Assembly: GCF_000949295.1 (NCBI RefSeq)
Contig: NZ_JXYS01000027.1
Location: forward strand, 29,795-93,794
Length of the DNA stretch: 64,000 bases
Origin: Acidithrix ferrooxidans
Lineage (GTDB): Bacteria > Actinomycetota > Acidimicrobiia > Acidimicrobiales > Acidimicrobiaceae
Reading direction: 5' to 3'
A program made the position numbers and the translations under genes. Positions 54,087-63,510 of the stretch are shown piece after piece (within the stretch, counting starts at the first letter, position 1; each line of letters opens with the position of its first letter). The notes under the pieces were generated by a model. The model ran no database searches. It had not been told where the DNA came from and was given only the letters and a program-made list of their open reading frames with translations.

Positions 54087-54092
54087 TACCAA

Positions 54093-54923
54093 ATGTCACT
54101 TTCTATCAATACTAATATCGCAGCAATTGACGCTTATAACAACCTGAATAACACTAGCAATGCAATGAGTAAGACAATATCTCAGTTGTCTTCGGGTCTT
54201 CAGATCCAAACAGCCGCTGATAACGCTTCAGGCTATGTAATTGCCCAGGATTTGCAGGCACAGTCAAATGGCCTAAATGTTGGAATAACAAACGGGCAAA
54301 ATGCAATTGCAGTTCTTCAAATTGCAGATGGAGCAATGAACCAGCAGGCATCTATTCTGCAGCGGATGAACCAACTTGCAACCCAAGCCTCCAACCAAGG
54401 TGCCATGACATCTAATGCCTATAGTGCGGTCAATGCTGAATTTACTTCGCTTGCAAGTCAGCTAAATCAAATTGCCAATTCAACGTCTTTTGGTTCCGCG
54501 ACTAACACGCTTTTGACTTCAACTCAGACGCTGACATTTCAACTCGGAGCATTTAACACCGGAGCGAATCAAGTAACGGTAGGGATGAACGCTACCACAC
54601 TCGGCGCACTCTCTCTCGGCGGTGTTTCAATTGGCTCCGGAACAGCGGCACTCTCGGCAATGGGTGCGGTTCAGGCGGCAATTGACAATATCTCGTCGAT
54701 TCAAGGTGCATTGGGAGCGGCGCAAAATCAGATTCAGGCCGACATAGCAAACTTGACGGTTAGTCAGCAGAACGTTCAGTCGGCGCACTCGACACTTGTT
54801 GATACTAATGTCGCTCAAGCGATGACAACATTTTCTTCTCAGCAGATATTGATGCAAGCAGGTACTGCTATGCTCAGCCAAGCGCAGCAGTTGCCTAACC
54901 TATTGTTGAAACTCATACCGTAA
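54093..54923 (+). CDS. fliC: Flagellin
   Basis: The filament subunit, 276 residues. The N-terminal D0/D1 coil has INTNIAAIDAYNNLNNTSNAM, ISQLSSGLQIQTAADNASGY and GAMNQQASILQRMNQLATQAS. The C-terminal coil ends FSSQQILMQAGTAMLSQAQQ-type with LPNLLLKLIP. The central variable domain is short. SD AAGGAGGA precedes the ATG. Expression is probably driven by sigma-28 and checked by CsrA/FliW. Flanking glycosyltransferases suggest the Ser/Thr-rich surface is glycosylated. Confidence 0.96.
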   Translation: MSLSINTNIAAIDAYNNLNNTSNAMSKTISQLSSGLQIQTAADNASGYVIAQDLQAQSNGLNVGITNGQNAIAVLQIADGAMNQQASILQRMNQLATQASNQGAMTSNAYSAVNAEFTSLASQLNQIANSTSFGSATNTLLTSTQTLTFQLGAFNTGANQVTVGMNATTLGALSLGGVSIGSGTAALSAMGAVQAAIDNISSIQGALGAAQNQIQADIANLTVSQQNVQSAHSTLVDTNVAQAMTTFSSQQILMQAGTAMLSQAQQLPNLLLKLIP

Positions 54924-54942
54924 TAAATAATTTTTAGCCAAG

Positions 54943-54981
54943 GCTGGGGTGCGGGAGCTTTTTGGGCTTCGGTGCCCCAGC
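54943..54981 (+). terminator. Terminator of flagellin
   Basis: GCTGGGG (54943-54949) pairs with CCCCAGC (54975-54981), followed by TCTTTGG. It lies 20 bases after the flagellin stop and would separate flagellin from fliD. Confidence 0.65.
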
Positions 54982-55044
54982 TCTTTGGTTATTGGATTGT
55001 TTGATTGGAACTCATTTTGAGATAAATTGAAAGGGTGATTCTAG

Positions 55045-57597
55045 ATGACAGTATCTTCCACGTCTTCTACCACTAGTAGCGGTACAACCACTGTCAACCC
55101 ATTTGCCGGTAGCACTACTAGTACATCCGGTGGAGCGCCGATAACTTTCAGCGGGGTCATCTCTGGATTGAATACCCAATCGATAATAGCTGCACTCATG
55201 GCAGCCTATAAACAACCTCAAACTAACATCACGAATCAAATCTCACAAATCAATTCCAACATCTCAAACTACGAAACTATCCAGAGTCAGCTGAGTTCCC
55301 TTCAAACCGCAGCCGATGCTATCAACCAGACGTATCTATGGGACGCCACCTCTGCATCTTCATCCAACTCTTCAGTAGCCACGGCTACCTCCACATCAGG
55401 TGCTCCTACGGGCACCCTAAGCTTTAGTGTGAACCAACTTGCTCAGGGCGCAGTTGAAATGAGCAATAGTTCCGTTGGATCGACTTCCAGCATCGTAGCC
55501 ACCGCTCCGCTATTAATTGCTACCGGGGCTAGTAACCTTGGATTTGCATCATTGACCGCGGGAACCGGGTTAGCGATTGGTTCGCATTCGATTGATGTGA
55601 CATCTGCACTCAGCGGAGCATCGGTTACGGGAACTTCAGTCTCTTCTTCTACTACGATTACCACGGGCTCTAACGATACCGTTACCGCGAACGTCAACGG
55701 AACAGCACAGACCTTCACCATTGCGGCAGGAACTTATTCCCAGTCCCAACTCGCCAGCGCCCTTGCGAGTGCATCAGGTGGACTATTAAATGTTTCAGCT
55801 GCCCAGAATGGTGGCTTAGCGGTTAGTACGACTCAGCTCGGATCAAGCTCGTCTCTTCAAATAACTGGTGGCAACGCATTGTCCTCTCTGGGACTTACCG
55901 CAGCTGCCTCGGCGGTTAACGGTACCGCGGGTTCTATTACTGTTGATGGGACTGTCAATACCGTCAATAATGTTGCGGCTGGATCTTCTGTTACTCTCAA
56001 TTCTGGTACGGGTGGGACGATCGCAACAACCGTTGGTACAACGGGATTTAGTACCGGATCGTTTACGGCGAACTATTTAAACATAGGTGGTGGCACCCTC
56101 TCGGATCTAGTAAGTTCGATTAATGGCGCTGGTATTGGAATTAGTGCATCTGCTGTAAATCTCGGAACGAATAGTTACGTCCTTGAACTTGCATCAACTT
56201 CAACAGGTACTGCCTCTCAAATAACCCTCGATAATTCTGCACTGTCGTCTTCGCTGGGTGGTATGAAGCAGGTAGTTGCTGGTCAGGATGCACAAATTCA
56301 AATCGGTGGATCTAGCGGGTACACCGTAAATTCTGCAACTAACGCCGTTACAGGAGTGATGCAAGGGGTGACGCTGAACTTGGTATCGGCGCAAGCTGCT
56401 GGAAGCACCCCTGTGAGTGTTTCAATAACTCCAAATGCAACAGCTATGGCATCGTCAGTTTCTAACTTGGTTTCAGCAGCTAATACCGCTTTGTCTACAA
56501 TCAATAATTTAGCAGGTTATAACTCTTCAACATCAACCGCGGGACCTTTGATGGCCGATCCTAACATGACAACTCTAACACAGGCAATCTTGCAAACAGT
56601 GGCGTCAGCGACGGGGCCTGCCGGGGCTTATAACTCTGCAGCTGTTGGTCTTTCCTTGACGAAGACTGGTACCATAACTTTTGACCAAAATACATTCATA
56701 AGTGCATACAACGCAAACCCCTCAGCCGTTGCATCGATCTTCTCCCAGGGTGGGAACTTTCAGTCTTCTAGTGCCACCTATAACGGAGCGGTTTCTCTGG
56801 TATACGGCGCAGATGCTACAGTTCCAGGAACCTATGCAGTAAATATTTCACAATCTGCTACTCAAGCCAAGGATGCTGGAAATGTGATTTCAACGGGAAC
56901 CATTACAAGCGCGGAGAATTTGACGATAACCTCAGGGACTGCGAGCGCATCGTATTCGGCGACTGCGGGTGAAAGTCTCAGCGCCATAGCTACTGGTTTG
57001 AATTCCGCTCTATCCGCACAGGGTATAGGGGTAAATGCATCTGTAGTTACAAACGGATCTGGGAGCCAGTTGGTTCTAAATAGCGGTGCATATGGTTCGG
57101 CTGCTTCCTTTAGTGTAACCAGTTCAGCTGTTGGTGCCGGTCAGACCGGGCTGGCTAGCGTGGCTAATACTCCCTCGACCTTTAGTGGTCTTGATGTAGC
57201 GGGAACGATAAATGGTGTGACCGCTACTGGATCGGGTCAGATTTTGACTGCTCCAGCTACTGATCCAACTCTGGCGGGCATGGCTCTATCTGTTACGGCA
57301 TCTGGAATTACATCTTCGACGAATATAGGCTCATTTTCCTATACGCCAGGCATTGCCGGGGGAATGGCATATGCCGGTAATTTAGGCTCCAACGCTGTCA
57401 ATGGCATGACAACTACTACGATAGCTAGCCTGAATAGCCAAGTCAGCGCATTGCAGTTTCAGTACAGCTCATATACGCCGATGATTAACGCAGAGCAGCA
57501 ATTGTTGACGCAGGAGTTTTCAAATATGGAAGTTCAGTTGGGAACTCTGCAAAATCAGACGCAATGGCTTACATCGGCGATTGCCAAGCTGCCTTAA
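55045..57597 (+). CDS. fliD: Flagellar filament capping protein FliD
   Basis: An 850-residue cap/adhesin protein. The N-terminal FliD domain has FSGVISGLNTQSIIAALMAAYKQ and ISQINSNISNYETIQSQLSSL. The C-terminal domain has SALQFQYSSYTPMINAEQQLL and TQEFSNMEVQLGTLQNQTQWL. Between them about 600 Ser/Thr/Ala/Asn-rich residues form enlarged outer domains, which makes it nearly twice the usual 450-500 residues. The low-charge composition is similar to that of surface-exposed proteins. It lies before fliS as in most flagellar operons. Confidence 0.92.
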   Translation: MTVSSTSSTTSSGTTTVNPFAGSTTSTSGGAPITFSGVISGLNTQSIIAALMAAYKQPQTNITNQISQINSNISNYETIQSQLSSLQTAADAINQTYLWDATSASSSNSSVATATSTSGAPTGTLSFSVNQLAQGAVEMSNSSVGSTSSIVATAPLLIATGASNLGFASLTAGTGLAIGSHSIDVTSALSGASVTGTSVSSSTTITTGSNDTVTANVNGTAQTFTIAAGTYSQSQLASALASASGGLLNVSAAQNGGLAVSTTQLGSSSSLQITGGNALSSLGLTAAASAVNGTAGSITVDGTVNTVNNVAAGSSVTLNSGTGGTIATTVGTTGFSTGSFTANYLNIGGGTLSDLVSSINGAGIGISASAVNLGTNSYVLELASTSTGTASQITLDNSALSSSLGGMKQVVAGQDAQIQIGGSSGYTVNSATNAVTGVMQGVTLNLVSAQAAGSTPVSVSITPNATAMASSVSNLVSAANTALSTINNLAGYNSSTSTAGPLMADPNMTTLTQAILQTVASATGPAGAYNSAAVGLSLTKTGTITFDQNTFISAYNANPSAVASIFSQGGNFQSSSATYNGAVSLVYGADATVPGTYAVNISQSATQAKDAGNVISTGTITSAENLTITSGTASASYSATAGESLSAIATGLNSALSAQGIGVNASVVTNGSGSQLVLNSGAYGSAASFSVTSSAVGAGQTGLASVANTPSTFSGLDVAGTINGVTATGSGQILTAPATDPTLAGMALSVTASGITSSTNIGSFSYTPGIAGGMAYAGNLGSNAVNGMTTTTIASLNSQVSALQFQYSSYTPMINAEQQLLTQEFSNMEVQLGTLQNQTQWLTSAIAKLP

Positions 57598-57630
57598 TGA
57601 ATTGTTTTACTCGTTCCATGGAAGGCATTT

Positions 57631-58026
57631 ATGTATTCAAAGCCTAATGATTATGTAAAAGATGCAATTTTAACTGCGTCACCGACACAACGTCTTTTGA
57701 TGTTTCTGGATCGTCTGGAAATTGATATGAAACGCGCTGAAATGGGTTTTAATGATGGTAATGTGCAAAGTCGGAACGACGCATTGATTCATGCACAAGA
57801 GATCGTTTTACATCTTCGGGATTCTCTAAGACCTGATATCTGGGATGGGGCTATACAGCTGGCCTCGGTTTATGGGTTCATCTACAGTGAACTGGTTTAC
57901 GCCAATATTAGAGCCGACAGGAAGCGATTTGACGTGGCTAATAACTTGATACTTCAAATAATTACCGCATGGAGAGGTGCCGCCATGCAAATACAAGAAG
58001 AAGGTGCTTCAATTGGAGTGGCGTGA
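57631..58026 (+). CDS. fliS: Flagellin export chaperone FliS
   Basis: A 131-residue helical cytoplasmic chaperone that holds the C-terminal end of flagellin until export. Seen: ILTASPTQRLLMFLDRLEIDMKRAE near the start and IRADRKRFDVANNLILQIITAWRGA near the end. ATG start 33 bases after fliD. The final codons overlap a small downstream gene. Confidence 0.88.
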   Translation: MYSKPNDYVKDAILTASPTQRLLMFLDRLEIDMKRAEMGFNDGNVQSRNDALIHAQEIVLHLRDSLRPDIWDGAIQLASVYGFIYSELVYANIRADRKRFDVANNLILQIITAWRGAAMQIQEEGASIGVA

Positions 58027-58291
58027 CGTAATCTCACAGATAGAGGACAATCAAAATGAATCGGTCCTAGCATTGGAAGGAAAGCGGAGTTGGCCCGAAT
58101 CTCTAGATTTCGGCGCCTTTGATGGTGTTTTCTTTCCAAAGTATGCGAAGGCGAAACTGGTAGATTTGTTGCATAGGAGTGAGAAACTGATTACTGAGGT
58201 GCAGACACGTAAGTCCGACTTGTTAATTTTGCTCGAGGCATCAAGGTCTTCCGATGCTAAACGTCCTCGTGCGGTGGACATGCGGGCATAG
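58004..58291 (+). CDS. Small helical protein in the fliT position
   Basis: About 95 residues starting from GTG 58004; TTG 58013 is an alternative, and a longer GTG start at 57977 would overlap fliS more deeply. It overlaps the end of fliS by about 22 bases, which implies co-translation. The sequence is charged and largely helical (YAKAKLVDLLHRSEKLITE, VQTRKSDLLILLEASR) and ends in a basic tail. Family similarity is not visible, but order fliD-fliS-small helical protein is that of FliT, the FliD chaperone. Function is inferred from position only. Confidence 0.5.
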   Translation: MLQLEWRDVISQIEDNQNESVLALEGKRSWPESLDFGAFDGVFFPKYAKAKLVDLLHRSEKLITEVQTRKSDLLILLEASRSSDAKRPRAVDMRA

Positions 58292-58763
58292 CAGACTTGT
58301 TTGTGGGTAACTTTACGCTTTTGCTTGCCCGCTGACCTCAGAGAGGTTAGGTGTAGGGATGCAATAAAGATGTTAGGTAATTGGTTTTGTAGCGTTGCAA
58401 TTTTTGGAACTTAATTTTTACTGTAATTTAAGTAATGAATTTAATATACTTTGATTTATGGCACCAACCTCCCGGGGATTGTTGTGGCTGGAAGTGTCTT
58501 AATGTTTTAAGCATTGATGTATAAGGATGCATTTGACCTGATTTATCGGAGGTTGATGCTCACTTATGATTTTGCATGCTACTCAGTTGCGTCAACATAG
58601 TTAGCATCTTCTGAGGCTACAATAGTTATTTTTTGGTGAGCGATGCTTTAAAATTTGGTTTTGTTCCGTGTTCAGTATCGACTGAATACTAACATAGATT
58701 TCGAATGATCTTTTGGATGATTTGAGACGATTAAAACCTCTTTTATGATCAGTGAGGATTGTA
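58292..58763. other. Intergenic stretch (about 470 bp), A+T-rich
   Basis: No gene, repeat or strong hairpin. TATACT near 58444 is a possible -10 for the glycosyltransferase gene, but a leader of 300 bases would follow; nearer promoters were not recognised. Confidence 0.45.
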
Positions 58764-61700
58764 TTGAAGATTGTCATTGAAGGAAATTTAGATCCACGGG
58801 GAAGCTACGGTATTGTCAACGTTAACCTGGGGTTTGAACTCTGTAGGCTTGGACATGAAGTATATTTCCTACCATTAGATGGAAATGCTGAGATAATTAA
58901 AGCTCTATGTATTCTCAATGATTCTAGATTTTCTGATCTAAAGTTTCTCGAAAGTGACATTCAATGCGATCTTCGGATTCGCCAAATTTGGCCACCAATT
59001 TGGACTAAGCGCCACAAAGATGAGATCTTAATCGTTGTTCAACCGTGGGAATTTGGATCGATTCCGATCGCCTGGATAGAGGGCGTTGAAGGGGTCGATG
59101 CCGTTTGGGTTCCTAGTGAGTACGTCAAGAAGGGTTATCTTCAATCGGGTATAGATTCCGATAAAGTTTGGGTTATCCCAAATGGAATAGAGCATCTAGG
59201 CAGCGTCAATTCGATGGCAAGAAATGGCGTAAAGACCAAGTTGCTTTTTGTTGGTGGGACGATTTATCGAAAAGGAATTGATTTACTTTTTGGCGCGCTG
59301 GCTTCGCTCGAGGAATCGGTTCTGGCTAGAATAGAACTGGTAGTTAAAGACTCTGGAAGTACCTCTTTCTACCAAAATCAGTCACTGATTCCCCATCTGG
59401 TCGCAAGGTTCCCAGAAGTTGCTAAGCGAATGATCTATATAGACCAGCACTTGTCGAGAACAGAAGTTCGAGAATTGATTCGTAGCAGTGACGCATTGAT
59501 ACAACCGTATAGAGCCGAAGGCTTCGCAATGCCTATTCTTGAGGCAATGTCTTTAGGCACCTTGGCTGTTCATACCGGAGGAGGTCCCTCCGGTGAGTTC
59601 TGCCCGGAATCAGCTTCATTCCACATCCCATCCAAAGCAATAGTCCAGGATATGCCATATGTTGGTGACCTTCTGCTGTCGGACTATGCCTACCTGCGCG
59701 AGCCGGATCAAAATTCACTCACGGAGATTGTTACGGAGATTGTCAATGGGGTCGATTTTTCGCACAAGGTTGATTCGGCAAATGCGATAGCACGTAAATA
59801 TGAATGGCAAGAGGTCGGATTATTGGCTTCTAGAGCTATTGATCAACTCGTTCAAGGAAACGCTCCAGATGATAAACTCTCATCGCTTGGAGCAAAGCTA
59901 AAGCGGTTTTTTGATGGTGAACAGATAAATGTTCTTCCGTTGGTATCTGAGTTAAATTTGATCGGAGATTTTGTAAGCTCACGCGATCTGCTTGGATTGA
60001 ACATTGACGGCAATTCTGAATCATCGGAGAAATTTGACCTGATTTCTTTGAAGAAATCGTTAGACCGATTGGCGGCTAGTGAAATAGATCTATGGTCGGG
60101 TGGATGTTATCGGGGACTTGTCGCTTCCCAATTGAGTCGTCGAGATGGAAAGGGATATTTCAATTCTTTCGAAGGCGATGATGAAGTAACCTTTCGGATC
60201 GCGAATTTCCTTGCTCAGAACTTTACGACCTCAAAGCGAGTGGTTGATATTGGTTGCGGTCAGGGCTCGATGCTTCGTGCGCTGAGAAATCGTGGCAAAT
60301 CGCTCATTGGCATAGATGAAGATTCTCGTTTGGTTAGCGAACTGATAGACGACGGGTTTGAGGTTATCCAAGGTTTTGTTCCAAATTGTCTAAATTCAGG
60401 TGAGATTGGAGCTTTTGATGGGGTATTTATGGGCCATATCGTGGAGCATCTCGATTCAAAGGCCGCTGAGTCTTTAATTAAATGGATATTCGACAATATC
60501 GACGACGATGGCATCTTGGTGATCCAGACACTGGATTTCGCCAATAGCGATGTCAGCTCTAATGGTTTTTCGTTGGATCCCACCTACATTCGACCGTATT
60601 CAATCCCACTCCTTAAAAAGCTGCTCCGTTCATCAGGGTTCAACGTTCTCGAGGGTCGGTCGAGGCGAATCTCTGAAATTGCCCCGCTAGATATTGTCGT
60701 GGTTGCGCGGCGACCAAATAGAGGCAGTGGCCAAATAAGCTGGGCGTCTTCAAATGAGGACGTCGTTCAGATCGATCAACAAAGTAAGATTCATCATATT
60801 GGATTGTTCGATGGTCGATCAGGATTTTCAAAGGCTTCCATTGCACTTCTTCAGCATATCAACTTAGATGATTTGAATGCGAAGCTGTATTTTTCAACCA
60901 TGGCGGCGACTTCTGAAAGTGCGACTGCGGATGGTAATACATGGATTCCCGCTAATTCTATCGATTCGCTTAAGTCCGACATAGTCGTGGTCGATCTTCC
61001 TGTCCTTTGGATTGAGAGTATTGCCCCGTTACTTCGATCGAAATATAGGATTGCTCGGACAACTTTTGAAGCTAATCCTCTTCCCGGAAACTTAGTTGAC
61101 GTTTTGAATGGTTTTGACGAAGTTTGGACGATGTCGCGATTTGATTTCGAGATATTTAGAGAGTCAGGTGTTTTAAGCGAGAAACTCCGGATCGAACCTG
61201 TTTTGCCTCAACGAGTCTCGGCTGACATTAATCCTACGGCACGATATGAGAGCAAGAAAAAGGAATTCACTTTTTTGTCGATATTTGATTTTCAAAGCCG
61301 AAAGGACCCGATTACATTGGTGCGAGCATTTTCGCGAGTTCGAGCCAAATACACGGGGGCGAAATTGATTGTGAAGTTGAGTGGGATTGAAAGGGATGCT
61401 TTTTTTGACTTTCTAAGAAACTCGTTTACCAGTGATGAGCTTAAAAACTCATTACCGGGGATGTCGATAATTACAGAGTTTCTGGACGATCAACAAATGG
61501 ATCGGCTTTACAAATTGGCAGACGTATTTGTTCTTCCGAGTCATGGTGAAGGTTTTGGCCTACCCTTTTTTGAAGCGATGCAGCGAGGAATTGTTTCTAT
61601 AGCACCTGATCAAGGCGGTCAAATAGATTATTGTCATGCTAGTAATTCGTTTTTAGTACGGACGATTGAGACGCCAGCGGTTACGTCTTCCGACCTGAAA

Positions 61701-61886
61701 TGTTTTAGGGATTCTAATTGGTACCAGTGCGCGCTGGAAGATTTGACTTCCAAGATGGAATATGCGCTAGTAAATTCGGATCTATTAGTGAATATGGCTA
61801 AATCCGGACTCGTGAGAATTGAAAACTGGTATGAAGGCCACACTAGCATGCAGCAGCATTTGGCGGACATTTTAAATTCGCTTTAA
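58764..61886 (+). CDS. Three-domain GT4-methyltransferase-GT4 protein
   Basis: A 1040-residue fusion. Residues about 1-350 form a first GT4-type glycosyltransferase (VEGVDAVWVPSEYVKKG, KLLFVGGTIYRKGIDLL, IQPYRAEGFAMPILEAMSLG). About 450-640 form a class I SAM methyltransferase (VVDIGCGQGSMLRALRNRG, GIDEDSRLV, GHIVEHLDS). About 680-1040 form a second GT4 domain (FLSIFDFQSRKDP, VFVLPSHGEGFGLPFFEAM). TTG 58764 gives MKIVIEGNLD, a typical GT4 start, with GAGGA just before it. It follows fliS and its small partner, so flagellin or surface glycan modification is likely. Confidence 0.82.
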   Translation: MKIVIEGNLDPRGSYGIVNVNLGFELCRLGHEVYFLPLDGNAEIIKALCILNDSRFSDLKFLESDIQCDLRIRQIWPPIWTKRHKDEILIVVQPWEFGSIPIAWIEGVEGVDAVWVPSEYVKKGYLQSGIDSDKVWVIPNGIEHLGSVNSMARNGVKTKLLFVGGTIYRKGIDLLFGALASLEESVLARIELVVKDSGSTSFYQNQSLIPHLVARFPEVAKRMIYIDQHLSRTEVRELIRSSDALIQPYRAEGFAMPILEAMSLGTLAVHTGGGPSGEFCPESASFHIPSKAIVQDMPYVGDLLLSDYAYLREPDQNSLTEIVTEIVNGVDFSHKVDSANAIARKYEWQEVGLLASRAIDQLVQGNAPDDKLSSLGAKLKRFFDGEQINVLPLVSELNLIGDFVSSRDLLGLNIDGNSESSEKFDLISLKKSLDRLAASEIDLWSGGCYRGLVASQLSRRDGKGYFNSFEGDDEVTFRIANFLAQNFTTSKRVVDIGCGQGSMLRALRNRGKSLIGIDEDSRLVSELIDDGFEVIQGFVPNCLNSGEIGAFDGVFMGHIVEHLDSKAAESLIKWIFDNIDDDGILVIQTLDFANSDVSSNGFSLDPTYIRPYSIPLLKKLLRSSGFNVLEGRSRRISEIAPLDIVVVARRPNRGSGQISWASSNEDVVQIDQQSKIHHIGLFDGRSGFSKASIALLQHINLDDLNAKLYFSTMAATSESATADGNTWIPANSIDSLKSDIVVVDLPVLWIESIAPLLRSKYRIARTTFEANPLPGNLVDVLNGFDEVWTMSRFDFEIFRESGVLSEKLRIEPVLPQRVSADINPTARYESKKKEFTFLSIFDFQSRKDPITLVRAFSRVRAKYTGAKLIVKLSGIERDAFFDFLRNSFTSDELKNSLPGMSIITEFLDDQQMDRLYKLADVFVLPSHGEGFGLPFFEAMQRGIVSIAPDQGGQIDYCHASNSFLVRTIETPAVTSSDLKCFRDSNWYQCALEDLTSKMEYALVNSDLLVNMAKSGLVRIENWYEGHTSMQQHLADILNSL

Positions 61887-62569
61887 ATTGTTTTTGCTGA
61901 TGAGTCGGAAAAGGGCGACCGGCAAGCTTTTCTCAGATTCTTGCGATGACGCTCATTTTGCAACTGCAAACCCATGGCTCGAGTGGGTGTATGTAAATAA
62001 AGTTGTAACTATTATTGAATCTCAGCAACCTCCTGTCCGGTGACGGTTAGCGTCAGTAAGGTTGGCAGTTTTGCTCAGTTTTTCGACAAATGGTTTTTCT
62101 AAAATTGCTATCCTCACTTTCACCGTACGTCATCAATGAAAGAGCTTGCAAATCCCCTACAAGCTGATAACAAGCTAAACATAAATGATGGAGGTAGGCC
62201 TTCCGAGATCACCTTTTGGGAGGAAATTTCAAACCACCCTGCGGGGGCGCTGACTATTCTGAGTCAGTTGAGAAAAGCACCTCTTGAGGTGCTTGGATCT
62301 GCTAAGAGTATCCTTATTTTACTGATAACAGCTTTTTTTGATCCTTTGGATTAAAGTATCATCTTCGATCTGAGTTCTCGCCCTTTCGGGTTCTTCGTAT
62401 TTTACTTGAGCAAATGCCAACCATTCTGACGCCTGGGACCCTGCTCCAAAGATAAACGAAAAGGCATAATCCGAACCTGAGCAAATGTGCTAATCATCCC
62501 GACCCCCACCGAACATGATATGATGACACTATATCTAATTCAATTATTCGTCGCGATAGGAACAAAGAA
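61887..62569. other. Intergenic stretch (683 bp) with a doubtful small frame
   Basis: A 72-codon plus-strand frame (62136-62354) begins with ATG but has no ribosome site and contains a hairpin (62275-62294: AAGCACCTC/GAGGTGCTT). It is more likely non-coding. A TGACG-GTTAG-CGTCA dyad lies near 62040. Nothing else is recognised. Confidence 0.45.
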
Positions 62570-63256
62570 ATGAGACTCTCGGTCTGCTGTCTTACTGCTG
62601 GTCCGATCCCAGTAGTGGCGTCGATTTTAAGTATGTTTCGGAATGTGGCGTGGGAAATAGTATGCGCAGTTGACGTGGGGGTCCCAAAATCGGACTTGGA
62701 TCACCTGAATGGTATCGCAGACAAAGTCTTCATTGTCGAAAAATCACCTTCGGTTTTAGATTCTTATTTGGGTTGGCTGCATAGTCAGTGCAGTGGGGAT
62801 TGGGTGTTGAAGATTGACAGTGATGAAGTCCCATCCCAAAAATTGCTCGATGAATTACCCAATCTCATCGAATCGCTTGATATCCAAACGTACCTGATCA
62901 CTCGACGTTGGAGTTTCGAATCATCCTCTTACTGGTTGAACGAGCGACCTTGGTATCCGGACTGGCAAGATCGATTACTGCGAAACAACCCCTCGTCTTT
63001 GAGGTTCTATGGAGTGGCACACACTAATTCGCAATACAACTTTCCGTTGAAGCACATCGATGCGCCCATATATCATCTCGACTGCTTACTCTCTGACCTT
63101 GATTCGAGGCGAGAAAAAGTGAAACACTACAATACTATAGCGCCCGGTCTATACGCATCGGATGGGAGGCCTCTCAGTGACACACTTTACCTCCCTGAGA
63201 TCACTTCATCACGACTTCCGAGTTTAGTTCCGTACGAAGACCGACATTTAACCTGA
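62570..63256 (+). CDS. Small GT2-like glycosyltransferase
   Basis: A 228-residue protein with a GT2-type fold: LSVCCLTAGPIPVVASIL at the first strand, VCAVDVGVPKSDLDHLNG, and the metal motif DSDE in WVLKIDSDEVPSQ. It continues with ITRRWSFESSSYW, LLRNNPSSLRFYG and a histidine pair in PIYHLDCLLSD. It is shorter than most GT2 enzymes but keeps the nucleotide-sugar binding half and the acceptor loop. Last of three glycosyltransferase genes around the flagellin locus, just before an insertion sequence. Confidence 0.72.
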   Translation: MRLSVCCLTAGPIPVVASILSMFRNVAWEIVCAVDVGVPKSDLDHLNGIADKVFIVEKSPSVLDSYLGWLHSQCSGDWVLKIDSDEVPSQKLLDELPNLIESLDIQTYLITRRWSFESSSYWLNERPWYPDWQDRLLRNNPSSLRFYGVAHTNSQYNFPLKHIDAPIYHLDCLLSDLDSRREKVKHYNTIAPGLYASDGRPLSDTLYLPEITSSRLPSLVPYEDRHLT

Positions 63257-63510
63257 ATCCACAGAAATGGACCAGCTTGAGCCCTTCGGTGTGAATCCAA
63301 GTCGGTTTTTTGGAACTGATTTAGGTTTGACGGAGGGTCTATGGCTTAAATCTGGTTTCAGAGTGCCAAATATGACCTATTCCCTTTGTGGTTGAGCCTT
63401 TTTGGTCATTTTTGAGATTGTGAAATCTCATTTTGGCCATAGTGACCTAATCCCTTGTCTTCTAGAGCAGTTGTTTCAAGTAATATTCAGTGTGTTAGGT
63501 AACCAGATGT

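Noticed and set aside
62136..62354. 72-codon plus-strand frame
   Set aside because: No ribosome site, no family resemblance, and a 9-bp hairpin within it.
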